Shown here: positions 7,783-16,499 of the stretch, piece by piece
Layout of the letters: each line of letters begins with the position of its first letter
How positions within the stretch are numbered: position 1 is the stretch's first letter
NCBI RefSeq assembly: GCF_003012705.1
Contig: NZ_PXYL01000016.1
Span: 1-64,000 of the forward strand
Source: Pseudaminobacter soli (ex Li et al. 2025)
Lineage (GTDB): Bacteria > Pseudomonadota > Alphaproteobacteria > Rhizobiales > Rhizobiaceae
DNA: 64,000 bases
Direction of reading: 5' to 3'
The notes under the pieces: generated by a model
Seen by the model: the letters and a program-made list of their open reading frames with translations, nothing else
Databases searched by the model: none
What the model was told of the DNA's origin: nothing
Position numbers and translations under genes: made by a program

Positions 7783-8547
7783 ATGGATACAGAATATTCA
7801 AATAGAATACAAGAGCAAAGCGGCGTCCGTCCCCTCTCCACCGTCATCAAGACGCTGGCCGTGCTCGACGTTCTTGCATCCAGCTCGCGCGGCATGCGGC
7901 TGCCCGAAGTGGCTATCGCCATGAACCTGTCGCGCCCAACCGCATATCAGCGGCTGCTCACCCTCATCGAGGCCGGCTGGGTCGAACAGGACGAGGAGAT
8001 GCGCTATCGCCTGTCCATGCATGCCTGCCGCTTCGCCGCCGCGGCACTTGAACAGGCCGATCTCGGCGCGCGCGTGCAACCGGTGCTGGAAGCTCTGGTG
8101 GCAAGGGTAAAGGAAACCGCCTCCGTCGCGGTGCTTGACCGGGGGCTGCCCTTTGTCGTCGCCCGCGTCGATTCGGAAAGCCTGCTGCGCGCCGAGCAAA
8201 AGATCGGCACTACCTTCGAGTTGGAGGGCTCGGCCTCGGGCCGCATCCTCACCGCCTTCGCCGATGACAACACGCTGGCCCGGCTGCGCGAGGGGGGCGC
8301 CAAGCTCGCGTCCGAAAATACCCTCGCCGAGGCCCGCGCCAGCGGCTACGCCGTCTCCAGCGGCTACACGCACAGTGGTGTCATCGCTATCGCCGCGCCA
8401 ATCTTCGACATCCGAGGCAAGTGCTTTGCCACGCTGTCGCTCGTCATGCCCGAGACGCGTTTCGAGCTCGAGAAATTCAAGCAACCGCTGCTCGACGCCG
8501 CGGCTGAGATTACCAGCATTCAGCAAGGGGGACCTTCGGTGAGATGA
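7783..8547 (+). CDS. IclR family transcriptional regulator
   Basis: 254 aa from the ATG at 7783; a TTG at 7747 in the same frame is better read as a -35 box. The N-terminal winged helix (about residues 20-80, VLDVLASSSRGMRLPEVAIA) and the C-terminal effector domain (GSASGRILTAFA, then SSGYTHSGVIAIAAPIFD) match IclR. It heads a plus-strand run of genes for two unknown proteins, a dipeptidase homologue and a polyamine-type ABC importer, and its stop overlaps the next start. It is presumably the local regulator of that locus. Confidence 0.9.
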   Translation: MDTEYSNRIQEQSGVRPLSTVIKTLAVLDVLASSSRGMRLPEVAIAMNLSRPTAYQRLLTLIEAGWVEQDEEMRYRLSMHACRFAAAALEQADLGARVQPVLEALVARVKETASVAVLDRGLPFVVARVDSESLLRAEQKIGTTFELEGSASGRILTAFADDNTLARLREGGAKLASENTLAEARASGYAVSSGYTHSGVIAIAAPIFDIRGKCFATLSLVMPETRFELEKFKQPLLDAAAEITSIQQGGPSVR

Positions 8548-10271
8548 CCATCGCGCCGCACGATCCATTACCTATCGGCGATCAGCCCTTACCAAGCCTT
8601 CGTCCCGGCACGCAGGTGATGCGGCCGGAACGCCTCGCTGCTATCCAGCCCTCGCGCCTCAGCGGCTCCCGCGCCTTTATGAACAAGATGCTGCGCGAGC
8701 GCTGGGACATTTCCATCGAGCGCTTCGACATCGATGCCAATTCAGAGGGCACGGTCGTCTACTCCATCAAGGCACCAACGATGGAGTTTAGCTTTATCGG
8801 CTTTTCTCGCCCGCCGAGCCGCACAGCGCGCACGGGCCGCATCATCGGCCGGGCCTGGGATATGATGGGCACGCTGATCGAGGGCGCCGCCACCGAAGTC
8901 GACGTCGAGTCGGCGCGGGAAGAGCTGCCGAAGCTCTACAACGGCCGCGCAATGCCCAATACGCTGATCTGGTGCCGGTCGAACCGCTCCATGCGCGTGT
9001 TCGATCAAACGCTGGATGCGCTGGCGGAAGGCCGGCAGCCATCGGTCGAGGACCTTTCAAAGGTCTGCTACCTGATGCGCAACACCGGCCTGGACGGCAA
9101 CGGCACCTTCGGCACCCGATCCTTCCCTTCGTTGGGCCGCGAACATCCCCTGGGCGGTGTGCTGCAGGCACAGCTTCTCACCGCCTATATGATGCGCGAA
9201 TATTCCTGCGATCTGGTAGAGCATCTCGCCAGACTGAAGTCGGACAAGGCGGTGTCGCTCGACCCGGCCATCCGCCGCTATCTCGGCGTCGGTAACGGCT
9301 CGGCTCTCGGGCTGATCTTCTTCATTCATCGCCACCCGCGACTGATCGACAAGTGGATCGGCGCGCGTGAGGCTATCATCGCCAAGGCCTGCGGCTTGCA
9401 GGTCGAAGCAGGCGATGCGCACATCCGGCATCTGCAGGAACTGGTGCGCACGGCGATCACCTTCCGCAAGCAGGATCGCATGCTCTATGAGGCCTTCACC
9501 TCGAGCGACGAGGTCGCGGCCGATCTAGAGCAGGCTGCTTCCGCCCTCTCCGAATTGCATGATAAGGGCACGCTGGACGGACAGAAACATACCTATCCGC
9601 TCGATGTACTGATGAAGCGCTTCGAGCAAGCAGCCAAGCCGGAATCCGTTGAGACGCTGCTGTCGCTGCTGATCGAGCTGCTGCCCGAAGAGGCGGACGA
9701 AATGTTCGCTGGCATCGATGCCCCGGACGAATTCACCGTCTCGCCTGCAGAGACCATCGAAAGCCTCGCCGCCATCCTGCACGAGGAATACGACTGGGCG
9801 CTCGCCGCCGACATGGCTTCACCGGATGCCTACAAATATGTCTGGTATAAGTCCGAGACGGCCGAGGAGCCGCGTCGAGGCGCACGCGAGGAAGTGCCGG
9901 AAGCGCTAGACCTCGGCCTCGATATCTGCGGCGGCGTGCAGGCGCTGATGGCCGACATCACGGCCGAAGCGCCCGCCATGACCGTGGCGCGCTTCCTGCT
10001 AAAACACCCGCAGCATCGCTATCTGGTTGCGCGCATCCAGTGCCTGCGCGGACGCGCCTATCACACTCCGCGCGCGAACATCAACGCGGAAACCTTCATC
10101 CCTATCGACCTCGTTCGGCTGATGAATTGCGGCATCCACGGCATCGACAAGACGCGCGATTTCCTCAACCGCAATCTGCGCGGCGTGCTCTACCACGGGG
10201 CGCCGACCCGGGACGACATCCGCTCGGGCTATTCCGGCACATGGTTTTACCCCGCGGAGCCTGTTCAATGA
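8544..10271 (+). CDS. protein of unknown function, 575 aa
   Basis: I do not recognise this family. It overlaps the IclR gene by 4 nt (ATGA) and overlaps the next gene in the same way, so the three are surely cotranscribed. The protein is soluble, with no signal peptide or membrane helix, mixed charge and good codon usage throughout. Possibly conserved landmarks are RSNRSMRVFDQTLDALAEGR (about residues 146-165), MRNTGLDGNGTFGTRSFPSL (about 178-197) and, near the C-terminus, PRANINAETFIPIDLVRLMN. The context (dipeptidase homologue, polyamine-type importer, RidA, aminotransferase) suggests an enzyme acting on a nitrogenous substrate. The function is unknown. Confidence 0.8.
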   Translation: MTIAPHDPLPIGDQPLPSLRPGTQVMRPERLAAIQPSRLSGSRAFMNKMLRERWDISIERFDIDANSEGTVVYSIKAPTMEFSFIGFSRPPSRTARTGRIIGRAWDMMGTLIEGAATEVDVESAREELPKLYNGRAMPNTLIWCRSNRSMRVFDQTLDALAEGRQPSVEDLSKVCYLMRNTGLDGNGTFGTRSFPSLGREHPLGGVLQAQLLTAYMMREYSCDLVEHLARLKSDKAVSLDPAIRRYLGVGNGSALGLIFFIHRHPRLIDKWIGAREAIIAKACGLQVEAGDAHIRHLQELVRTAITFRKQDRMLYEAFTSSDEVAADLEQAASALSELHDKGTLDGQKHTYPLDVLMKRFEQAAKPESVETLLSLLIELLPEEADEMFAGIDAPDEFTVSPAETIESLAAILHEEYDWALAADMASPDAYKYVWYKSETAEEPRRGAREEVPEALDLGLDICGGVQALMADITAEAPAMTVARFLLKHPQHRYLVARIQCLRGRAYHTPRANINAETFIPIDLVRLMNCGIHGIDKTRDFLNRNLRGVLYHGAPTRDDIRSGYSGTWFYPAEPVQ

Positions 10272-10996
10272 CTGCATCCTCGCCTGAGCATTTCCTGCGC
10301 GTGATGCCGCGGGAAATGCGCCTCATGTCCGAGCGCATCTTTTCCATGACCGGCCAGCCCAAGGGCTTTTTCCTCGCCGTGCAGGACATGGTGATGTATT
10401 CGCAAAAGTTAGGCCTCGGCGGCTTCGCGCTGCTGGAAAAGCGTTTCGAGAGCCTGCGCAACGCGCGCCCGGAAAAGACAACCGTGCTCTCCGAACAGGG
10501 CAGCGCAATGCGCTTCGACGGTGGCGGCCAGCACGCCTGGTTCGTGCTGCCGGCGTTGATCGACCTGCTCGGTGAACTCGCCGCTCGCTTCGGTGAAGCT
10601 GAGATCACTGTCGTTAACGTTGTCGATCCTGACGAACTCAAGATCGCAACCGGGCTTGGCGGGCGCACCGGCCTGGCCGTGACCTTCGAAGATCGCGCCA
10701 CGTTCCGCGTAAAGCCACGGCCGATCATTGGCGCTGTCAAACACGACGACCCGCTCCTATGGGACGTACTGGAGAACGGCCTGCAGATCGAAGCCGAACT
10801 GTGGTGGCGCATCTACTATCTGGCCAAGAAGGCACTAGCGCCCGACAGCGTCGTTTCGCGCCGCCACGCCGGCCCTATGATCGTCAACCCGGACGGCACG
10901 GTGATCGGTCGCAAGGACAATGACGACGACACCGATATCAGCTTCCTGATGAAGCCGCGCGCGCTCGAGACCCAAACGGAAAGCACGAATTCATGA
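10268..10996 (+). CDS. protein of unknown function, 242 aa
   Basis: No family recognised. The start is the ATG at 10268 overlapping the stop of the 575-aa gene; its own stop overlaps the next start at 10993. It is soluble, with no signal peptide. The N-terminus (MPREMRLMSERIFSMTGQPK) and the DWSF-free C-terminus carry no known motif; the last 20 or so residues are acidic and polar. The tight coupling on both sides suggests it works with the 575-aa protein, perhaps as a subunit. That is inference from position only. Confidence 0.78.
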   Translation: MTASSPEHFLRVMPREMRLMSERIFSMTGQPKGFFLAVQDMVMYSQKLGLGGFALLEKRFESLRNARPEKTTVLSEQGSAMRFDGGGQHAWFVLPALIDLLGELAARFGEAEITVVNVVDPDELKIATGLGGRTGLAVTFEDRATFRVKPRPIIGAVKHDDPLLWDVLENGLQIEAELWWRIYYLAKKALAPDSVVSRRHAGPMIVNPDGTVIGRKDNDDDTDISFLMKPRALETQTESTNS

Positions 10997-11964
10997 TCAT
11001 CGACGGTTTGCAGTGCGGTCACTTCGACCGCGAGGCCTTTCAGTCCCTTCAGAAGGCCGGCGTTGGCGGCGTGGTCGTAACCTGCGGCTTCTGGGAAGGC
11101 GCGGTGGAATCCCTGGACTCGCTTGGCCGCTGGCGCGACCTGGTGCGCGAAAACGCGGACGTGGCGGAGATTGCCACCACTTCGGAGGCTGTCGACCGCA
11201 TCGGCCGTTCAGGCAAGGTGGCCGTGATCCTAGGCTACCAGAACGCCAATCTGTTCGAAGGCCGCATCCGCTTTGTGGAGCTTTTCGCGGAGCTCGGCGT
11301 CCGCGTCGTCCAGCTCACCTACAACAACCAAAACGAGCTCGCGGGAAGCTGCTACGAGGCCGAGGATTCCGGCCTTGCGCGCTTCGGTAAGGAAGTGGTG
11401 CGCGAGATGAACGCGGCCGGAATCTTAGTGGATTGCAGCCATGTCGGCGATCGCTCCACGCTCGATGCGATCGAGGCTTCGTCCAAACCCATTGCCGTCA
11501 CCCATGCCAATGCGCGCTCGCTGTTCGACCATAAGCGCAACAAGTCCGACGACGTGCTGAAGGCGCTCGGCCAGACCGGGGGCGTGATCGGCTGCGCGGC
11601 CTATCGCAACATCACCGGCGACGAATACTGCAAGTCCATCGAGGCCTGGTGCACTATGGTTGCCCGCACGGTCGAGATCGCCGGCGTCGATTCGGTTGCC
11701 ATCGGCACCGACCGCAGCCACAACTTCACCGCGCCCGACTACGCCTGGATGCGCCAGGGCCGCTGGACGCGCGGGGTGGACTACGGCGCCAGCGCCGCGG
11801 GCCGGCCGCTCAAGGCGCCTCCGCCGGACTGGTTCCAGAAGGTCGATGACCTCAGCGTCGTCCCCGGTGGCCTGCGTGCCGTCGGCTTCTCCGACGACGA
11901 GGTCGCCAAGATCACCCACGGCAATTGGCTGCGTCTCTACGAGGCAACCTTCCGCAAGCAGTGA
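10993..11964 (+). CDS. membrane dipeptidase homologue (peptidase M19 family), atypical N-terminal metal site
   Basis: 323 aa, TIM-barrel amidohydrolase of the M19/renal dipeptidase type. The later ligands are clear: VDCSHVGDRS and AVTHANARS supply the two histidines, and IGTDRSHN the aspartate. The usual N-terminal DGHxD is DGLQC here, with an H10-x-D12 four residues downstream, and the usual bridging glutamate region reads ILGYQNANLFEG. The metal site may therefore be altered or mononuclear. It has no signal peptide, so it acts in the cytoplasm. The start overlaps the preceding gene. It may hydrolyse a dipeptide-like or N-acyl amino acid brought in by the adjacent importer. Confidence 0.82.
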   Translation: MIIDGLQCGHFDREAFQSLQKAGVGGVVVTCGFWEGAVESLDSLGRWRDLVRENADVAEIATTSEAVDRIGRSGKVAVILGYQNANLFEGRIRFVELFAELGVRVVQLTYNNQNELAGSCYEAEDSGLARFGKEVVREMNAAGILVDCSHVGDRSTLDAIEASSKPIAVTHANARSLFDHKRNKSDDVLKALGQTGGVIGCAAYRNITGDEYCKSIEAWCTMVARTVEIAGVDSVAIGTDRSHNFTAPDYAWMRQGRWTRGVDYGASAAGRPLKAPPPDWFQKVDDLSVVPGGLRAVGFSDDEVAKITHGNWLRLYEATFRKQ

Positions 11965-12059
11965 GAGATTCATAAGGGTCGCCGAACGCTTCGAGGAGTG
12001 AGCGGCGTGAGTATGGCCGGTGTCTCACCTGACATGGGCCGATGTACAAGGGGTATGCG

Positions 12060-12908
12060 ATGGGTAATTGCATCGCCAGACTGACGGAACGGAAGAACCT
12101 GTGGCCCTGGCTGCTGCTTGCGCCGCTGGCAATCTACATGGCCGTGTTCTTCCTCGTTCCGCTGATCGACGTTGCGATCATGAGCGTGACCGAGCCGCGG
12201 CCGACGCTTGCCAACTACCAGCGCGTGCTGACAGGCTCGCTCTACCTTCGCGTTTTCCTCAACACCTTCATCACGGCGGCGACAGTCACCTTCGCCTGCC
12301 TGCTGGTCGGCTATCCGCTGGCCTATCTGATGGCCAACAGCAAGCCGCGTACGGCAACCCTGATCCTGCTTCTGGTGACGATGAGCTTCTGGACCAGCTT
12401 CCTGGTGCGCACTTATGCCTGGATGGTTCTGCTCGGCAACAACGGCCCGATCGTCTGGCTGTTGCAGACGCTGGGCGTGCAACAACCGCCGCAGCTTCTA
12501 TTCACCCGCTTCTCCTCGACGCTGGCGATGGTGCACATCCTCGCGCCCTACATGGTGATGAACATCTATTCGGTGATGCGCAAGATCGACCCGGTGCTGA
12601 TCCGCTCGGCCGAAAGCCTAGGCGCGAAGGGGCTGGCGCTGTTCCGCCACGTCTACCTGCCGCTGACGGCACCCGGTATCGCCAATGGTTCAGTGCTGGT
12701 GTTCGTCATCTGTCTCGGCTTCTACGTCACGCCCGTGCTGCTCGGCTCACCACGTGAACAGATGGTGGCTGGCCTTATAGGCAACCAGATCGACGAGTTT
12801 CTCGCCTTCGGCATGGGCTCGGCCATGGCCATGGTGCTGCTGGTTGTGACGCTGGCGATCCTCACAATCTACCACCGCCGCTTCGGCCTCGACAAACTTT
12901 GGGGTTGA
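12060..12908 (+). CDS. ABC transporter permease, spermidine/putrescine type (PotB-like)
   Basis: 282 aa. The ATG at 12060 is chosen because AAGGGG lies 6 nt upstream; another in-frame ATG at 12042 lacks one. About six membrane helices begin at WPWLLLAPLAIYMAVFFLVP. The cytoplasmic EAA-like loop around SAESLGAKGLALFRHVYLPL (about residues 183-202) contacts the ATPase. It is followed 2 nt later by the second permease. Confidence 0.88.
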   Translation: MGNCIARLTERKNLWPWLLLAPLAIYMAVFFLVPLIDVAIMSVTEPRPTLANYQRVLTGSLYLRVFLNTFITAATVTFACLLVGYPLAYLMANSKPRTATLILLLVTMSFWTSFLVRTYAWMVLLGNNGPIVWLLQTLGVQQPPQLLFTRFSSTLAMVHILAPYMVMNIYSVMRKIDPVLIRSAESLGAKGLALFRHVYLPLTAPGIANGSVLVFVICLGFYVTPVLLGSPREQMVAGLIGNQIDEFLAFGMGSAMAMVLLVVTLAILTIYHRRFGLDKLWG

Positions 12909-12910
12909 TC

Positions 12911-13702
12911 ATGAACCGCTTCCTGCGCTGGCTCGGCATCGCGGTTGCGATCTTCATCGCCGCCCCGCTGGTGATCGTCGTTCCGATGTCGTTTTCGAAT
13001 GCGCGTTCGCTGCAGTTCCCGCCGCCCGGCTACTGGCTGGGCTACTACCAGGCCTATTTCACCGACTGGAGCTGGCTGCGGCCGACCTGGAACAGCATCC
13101 TGATCGCCAGCGCCACCACCATGCTAACGATGGTTCTGGTGGTGCCGGCGACCTTTGCGCTGGTGCGCCATCGTTTCCGTGGCAAGGGCATCGCCGATCT
13201 GATGATGCTGATGCCGCTGGCGGTGCCACATATCGTCATGGCCGTGGGCTATTATTCCTATTTCGGCAGCTTCGGCATCGTGCATACACATCTTGGCGTC
13301 ATCCTCGCACATACCTGCCTTTCCGTGCCGATCGCTTTCCTGGTGTTGTCGGCCAACCTCAAGGGCTTCGACCGCACGCTGGAGCGCGCCGCGCTGAGCC
13401 TTGGAGCGAGCCCAACGCGCACCTTCATCCACATCACGCTACCGATCCTCCGGCCGGGGCTGATCATCAGCGCACTGTTCGCCTTCATCCAGTCCTTCGA
13501 CGAGACGGTCGTCGCAATCTTCATCTCGGGTCGCGACGCCGAAACGCTGCCGCGCAAGATGTTCGACAGCATCCGGCAGGAGGCCGACCCGGTCATCGCG
13601 GTGATCTCGACGCTGCTATTCGCGGCCGTGATCCTCGGAGTGACCGTGCCGCTGGTGGTCGCGCACATCCGCAACAAACAAGCGCGCCTCGCCGCTGCTT
13701 GA
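12911..13702 (+). CDS. ABC transporter permease, spermidine/putrescine type (PotC-like)
   Basis: 263 aa from the ATG at 12911 with TGGGG upstream. It has about six membrane helices and an EAA loop (ERAALSLGASPTRTFIHITL) ahead of the last two. It forms the heterodimeric channel with the preceding permease. The ATPase gene follows after 40 nt. Confidence 0.88.
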   Translation: MNRFLRWLGIAVAIFIAAPLVIVVPMSFSNARSLQFPPPGYWLGYYQAYFTDWSWLRPTWNSILIASATTMLTMVLVVPATFALVRHRFRGKGIADLMMLMPLAVPHIVMAVGYYSYFGSFGIVHTHLGVILAHTCLSVPIAFLVLSANLKGFDRTLERAALSLGASPTRTFIHITLPILRPGLIISALFAFIQSFDETVVAIFISGRDAETLPRKMFDSIRQEADPVIAVISTLLFAAVILGVTVPLVVAHIRNKQARLAAA

Positions 13703-13742
13703 CCAAGCCGGCGCGCCTCACGGCGCTGCCACAGGAGTTTCC

Positions 13743-14804
13743 ATGAGCCATTTGAAACTATCCGGCATTTCGAAATCCTACGGGCAATTCAACGCCCTCG
13801 AAGCGGTCGACCTCGACATCGCCAAGGGCGAGTTCGTCACCTTCCTTGGCCCCAGCGGCTCGGGCAAGACGACGACGCTGATGATCATCGCCGGCTTCGA
13901 AAGCGCAACTTCCGGACAGGTGGAGATCGAGAATAAATCGCTGTTCGGCCTTGCACCTTACCAGCGCAACATCGGTATCGTGTTCCAGAACTACGGTCTG
14001 TTCCCACACAAGACGGCGGCGCAGAATGTCTATTTCCCGCTGCAGATGCGTGGGGTGAAAAAGGCCGAGGGACTACGCAAGGCCGAGGAGATGCTGGAAC
14101 TCGTCGGCCTGAAAGGCTTCGGCCATCGCCATCCCAAGGAGCTTTCTGGCGGCCAGCAGCAGCGTGTTGCGCTGGCGCGCGCGCTCGTCTTCGAGCCCTC
14201 GCTGCTGCTGCTCGACGAGCCGCTCGGTGCACTCGACAAGAACCTGCGCGAACAGATGCAGATCGAGATCAAGCGCATCCAGCGCGCGCTCGGCGTCACC
14301 ACCATATTCGTCACCCACGACCAGTCCGAAGCGATGTCGATGTCGGACCGCATCGTGGTGTTCGAGAAGGGCCGCATCCAGCAGGTCGCAACTCCGCTCG
14401 AACTCTATCACAGGCCGCAGACGCGCTTTGTGGCCAGCTTCATCGGCGAGAGCAACCTGATCGATGTGAAGATCACCGATGCCGCGAAGCGCGAGGCGCG
14501 CAACGATGCCATCGGCGCGATCCAATATGCGCCGAGCAACCGCCCTCCGACGGGATCGGAAGCCACGCTGATGATCCGTCCCGAGAATATCAAGCTTTCA
14601 CGCAATCCGGTCGAAGGCCGCCACAATGTGCGCATGAAGGTCGAGACGATTATCAACTACGGCGACAACGCTCTGGTGGTCGGCAAAGTCGGCGAACAGA
14701 TGATGCGCGTGCGGGTCCTCGGCGCGGACGTCGTGATCATCAAGGAAGGCGAGGAGTGCTGCATAAGCTGGCTGCATGACTCCGTCTATCTGATCGCCAA
14801 GTGA
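13743..14804 (+). CDS. ABC transporter ATP-binding protein, spermidine/putrescine type (PotA-like)
   Basis: 353 aa. Walker A GPSGSGKTT (residues 36-44), signature LSGGQQQRV (134-142), Walker B LLLLDEP (154-160) and H-loop H192 (THDQSEA) are all intact. A C-terminal TOBE-like region (about 250-350) is present, as in PotA and other CUT1/POTT ATPases. It powers import by the two preceding permeases and the binding protein at 15336. Confidence 0.92.
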   Translation: MSHLKLSGISKSYGQFNALEAVDLDIAKGEFVTFLGPSGSGKTTTLMIIAGFESATSGQVEIENKSLFGLAPYQRNIGIVFQNYGLFPHKTAAQNVYFPLQMRGVKKAEGLRKAEEMLELVGLKGFGHRHPKELSGGQQQRVALARALVFEPSLLLLDEPLGALDKNLREQMQIEIKRIQRALGVTTIFVTHDQSEAMSMSDRIVVFEKGRIQQVATPLELYHRPQTRFVASFIGESNLIDVKITDAAKREARNDAIGAIQYAPSNRPPTGSEATLMIRPENIKLSRNPVEGRHNVRMKVETIINYGDNALVVGKVGEQMMRVRVLGADVVIIKEGEECCISWLHDSVYLIAK

Positions 14805-14819
14805 CGCGCGGAGATCAAC

Positions 14820-15209
14820 ATGACCTTGCCGAACGCTAGAGCCGCACTTGCCGACCTCATCACCCGTTTCGGTGTAGGGCAGCGCGCGAGCCTTGCCACG
14901 GTGCACAGCGGAACCGGTTATTTCGCCGTCACACCGCAGGCGCCCTACGACGCGTCGCTGAGCGTAGCTGATCAGACAGCCCAACTTCTCGCCAAGGCCG
15001 AAGCGCGTCTCGCCGAGATCGGCAGTGGAAAGGACAAGCTGCTGTTCGTCGCGATCATCCTCGCGGACATGGCCGGCTATGCCGAGATGAACGAGGTGTG
15101 GGATGGCTGGGTAAGCGGCGTCAGGCCGCCTGCCCGCGCCTGCTTCAGCGGCGCGCTCGCCAACCCCGCGCTGAAGGTCGAGATGATCATGATCTGCGCC
15201 GTGCCTTAG
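14820..15209 (+). CDS. RidA/YjgF/Rid family protein
   Basis: 129 aa, the usual Rid length. Conserved features are the FAVTPQAPYDASLSVADQTA region, WDGWVSGVRPPARACF with the arginine that in RidA binds the substrate carboxylate, and LKVEMIMICA at the C-terminus. Rid proteins hydrolyse reactive enamine/imine intermediates released by PLP enzymes or amino-acid oxidases. It lies 15 nt after the ATPase gene, and a PLP aminotransferase lies downstream in the same locus, which fits that role. Confidence 0.85.
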   Translation: MTLPNARAALADLITRFGVGQRASLATVHSGTGYFAVTPQAPYDASLSVADQTAQLLAKAEARLAEIGSGKDKLLFVAIILADMAGYAEMNEVWDGWVSGVRPPARACFSGALANPALKVEMIMICAVP

Positions 15210-15335
15210 GCACGCCTCGCCCCAACCAGACCGACCGCCTCTCGGCCCAGCAGAGGCGACCGGCCGAATACCAAAGCTTCGCCAACTGACCGCGCCAGCA
15301 ACGGCAGTGGATTTCGCAACCAGGGAGGTAACACC

Positions 15336-16376
15336 ATGTTGGACCAATCTTTGAACCTCAAAGCCAATCGCCGGCAATTCCTGATTGGGTCTGCGGCCGC
15401 CATGGCCGGCGGGCTTGCCATGCCGGCCATTGCGCGCGCCGAGACCAAAAGCATCTCGGTCAACTCGTGGGGCGGCTCTTGGCTCGATTCGGCACGCGCC
15501 AATCTCTTCGACCCGTTCACCGCGGAAACCGGCATCAAGATCGAAACGGTTTCGCCCGTTTCCTTCGCCAAGCTCGCCGCGCAGGTCAAGACCGGCGTCT
15601 ATGAGTTCGACGTCACCACGCTGGGTGCCGCCGAACTCCTGCGCGCCAACCAGAGCGGACTGTTGGAAGATCTGGAAGAGCCTTATCCGGGTGGGCTCCT
15701 GCAGAACGGCGTTGGCTCGCATGCCTTTGGCACGCTGATGGGATGGCGCTCGGACAAATACGGCACCGAGCCGAAGAGCTGGGCCGACTTCTGGGATGTC
15801 GAGCGTTTCCCCGGCACACGCTCCCTGCAGCGCTACCCTGCGCGTGTACTGCCCATCGCCCTGCTTGCTGACGGCGTGGCCAAAAAGGATCTCTATCCGC
15901 TCGACGTGAATCGCGCTTTCGCCTCGCTCGACCGCATTAAGAAGCATGTTGTTGTGTGGTGGACTGCGGGCGAGCAATCCGCGCAGATCCTGCGCGACGG
16001 CGAGGTAGACATGATCGGCATCTGGAACTCGCGCTACTTCTCAGCCCAGGATGCCGGCGCGCCGGTCGCCATGACCTGGAACCAATGCGTTCTCGATAAA
16101 GCCTATTGGGTGGTTGCCAAGGGCACGCCGAACGCCGAGGCGGCCAAGGCCTTCGTCAAATTTGCTACTTCGCCCAAGCCGCTCGCCGGCTTCACCCTGG
16201 CTCAACAGGACGGGCCCCTCAATCCGGCCGCGCTCGAATTCATCGATCCGACGAAGGCCGAGCGCATGCCCACCAACACGGTTTACGCGGACCTCGTGGT
16301 TTCGCAGGATATCGAGAATTTCGGCATCGATCCGGCGGAGCTCTCCGAGCGGTTCGAGGAGTGGATCCTGAGCTGA
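15336..16376 (+). CDS. ABC transporter substrate-binding protein, spermidine/putrescine type, Tat signal
   Basis: 346 aa with GGGAGG 8 nt before the ATG. The N-terminus has a Tat motif (NRRQFLIGSAAAMAGG) and an AxA cleavage site (AIARA) near residue 34. The mature part is a PotD/PotF-type periplasmic binding protein (VNSWGGSWLDSARANLFDPF, then VWWTAGEQSAQIL). It delivers substrate to the importer encoded just upstream; polyamine, amino-acid derivative or opine substrates are all known for this family. Confidence 0.9.
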   Translation: MLDQSLNLKANRRQFLIGSAAAMAGGLAMPAIARAETKSISVNSWGGSWLDSARANLFDPFTAETGIKIETVSPVSFAKLAAQVKTGVYEFDVTTLGAAELLRANQSGLLEDLEEPYPGGLLQNGVGSHAFGTLMGWRSDKYGTEPKSWADFWDVERFPGTRSLQRYPARVLPIALLADGVAKKDLYPLDVNRAFASLDRIKKHVVVWWTAGEQSAQILRDGEVDMIGIWNSRYFSAQDAGAPVAMTWNQCVLDKAYWVVAKGTPNAEAAKAFVKFATSPKPLAGFTLAQQDGPLNPAALEFIDPTKAERMPTNTVYADLVVSQDIENFGIDPAELSERFEEWILS

Positions 16377-16449
16377 TCCTGGCATGAGACGGATGCCCCG
16401 CTGGCGTATTCCAAGGATAATTTCGCCACGTTAGGCAATTAGCTGCATC

Positions 16450-16469
16450 GGGCGGCGGTCTCGCCGCCC
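16450..16469 (+). other. intercistronic hairpin between binding protein and aminotransferase genes
   Basis: A perfect 8-bp stem with a tetraloop (GGGCGGCG-GTCT-CGCCGCCC). No T-tract follows, so it may attenuate or stabilise the message rather than terminate it. It lies 31 nt before the aminotransferase start. Confidence 0.5.
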
Positions 16470-16499
16470 GGTTCTACAATTCCAGCTTCGGAAGTTCCC

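Noticed and set aside
14598-15977. 459-aa open frame on the minus strand
   Set aside because: It runs across the ends of three well-supported plus-strand genes (ATPase, RidA, binding protein) and has no family resemblance.
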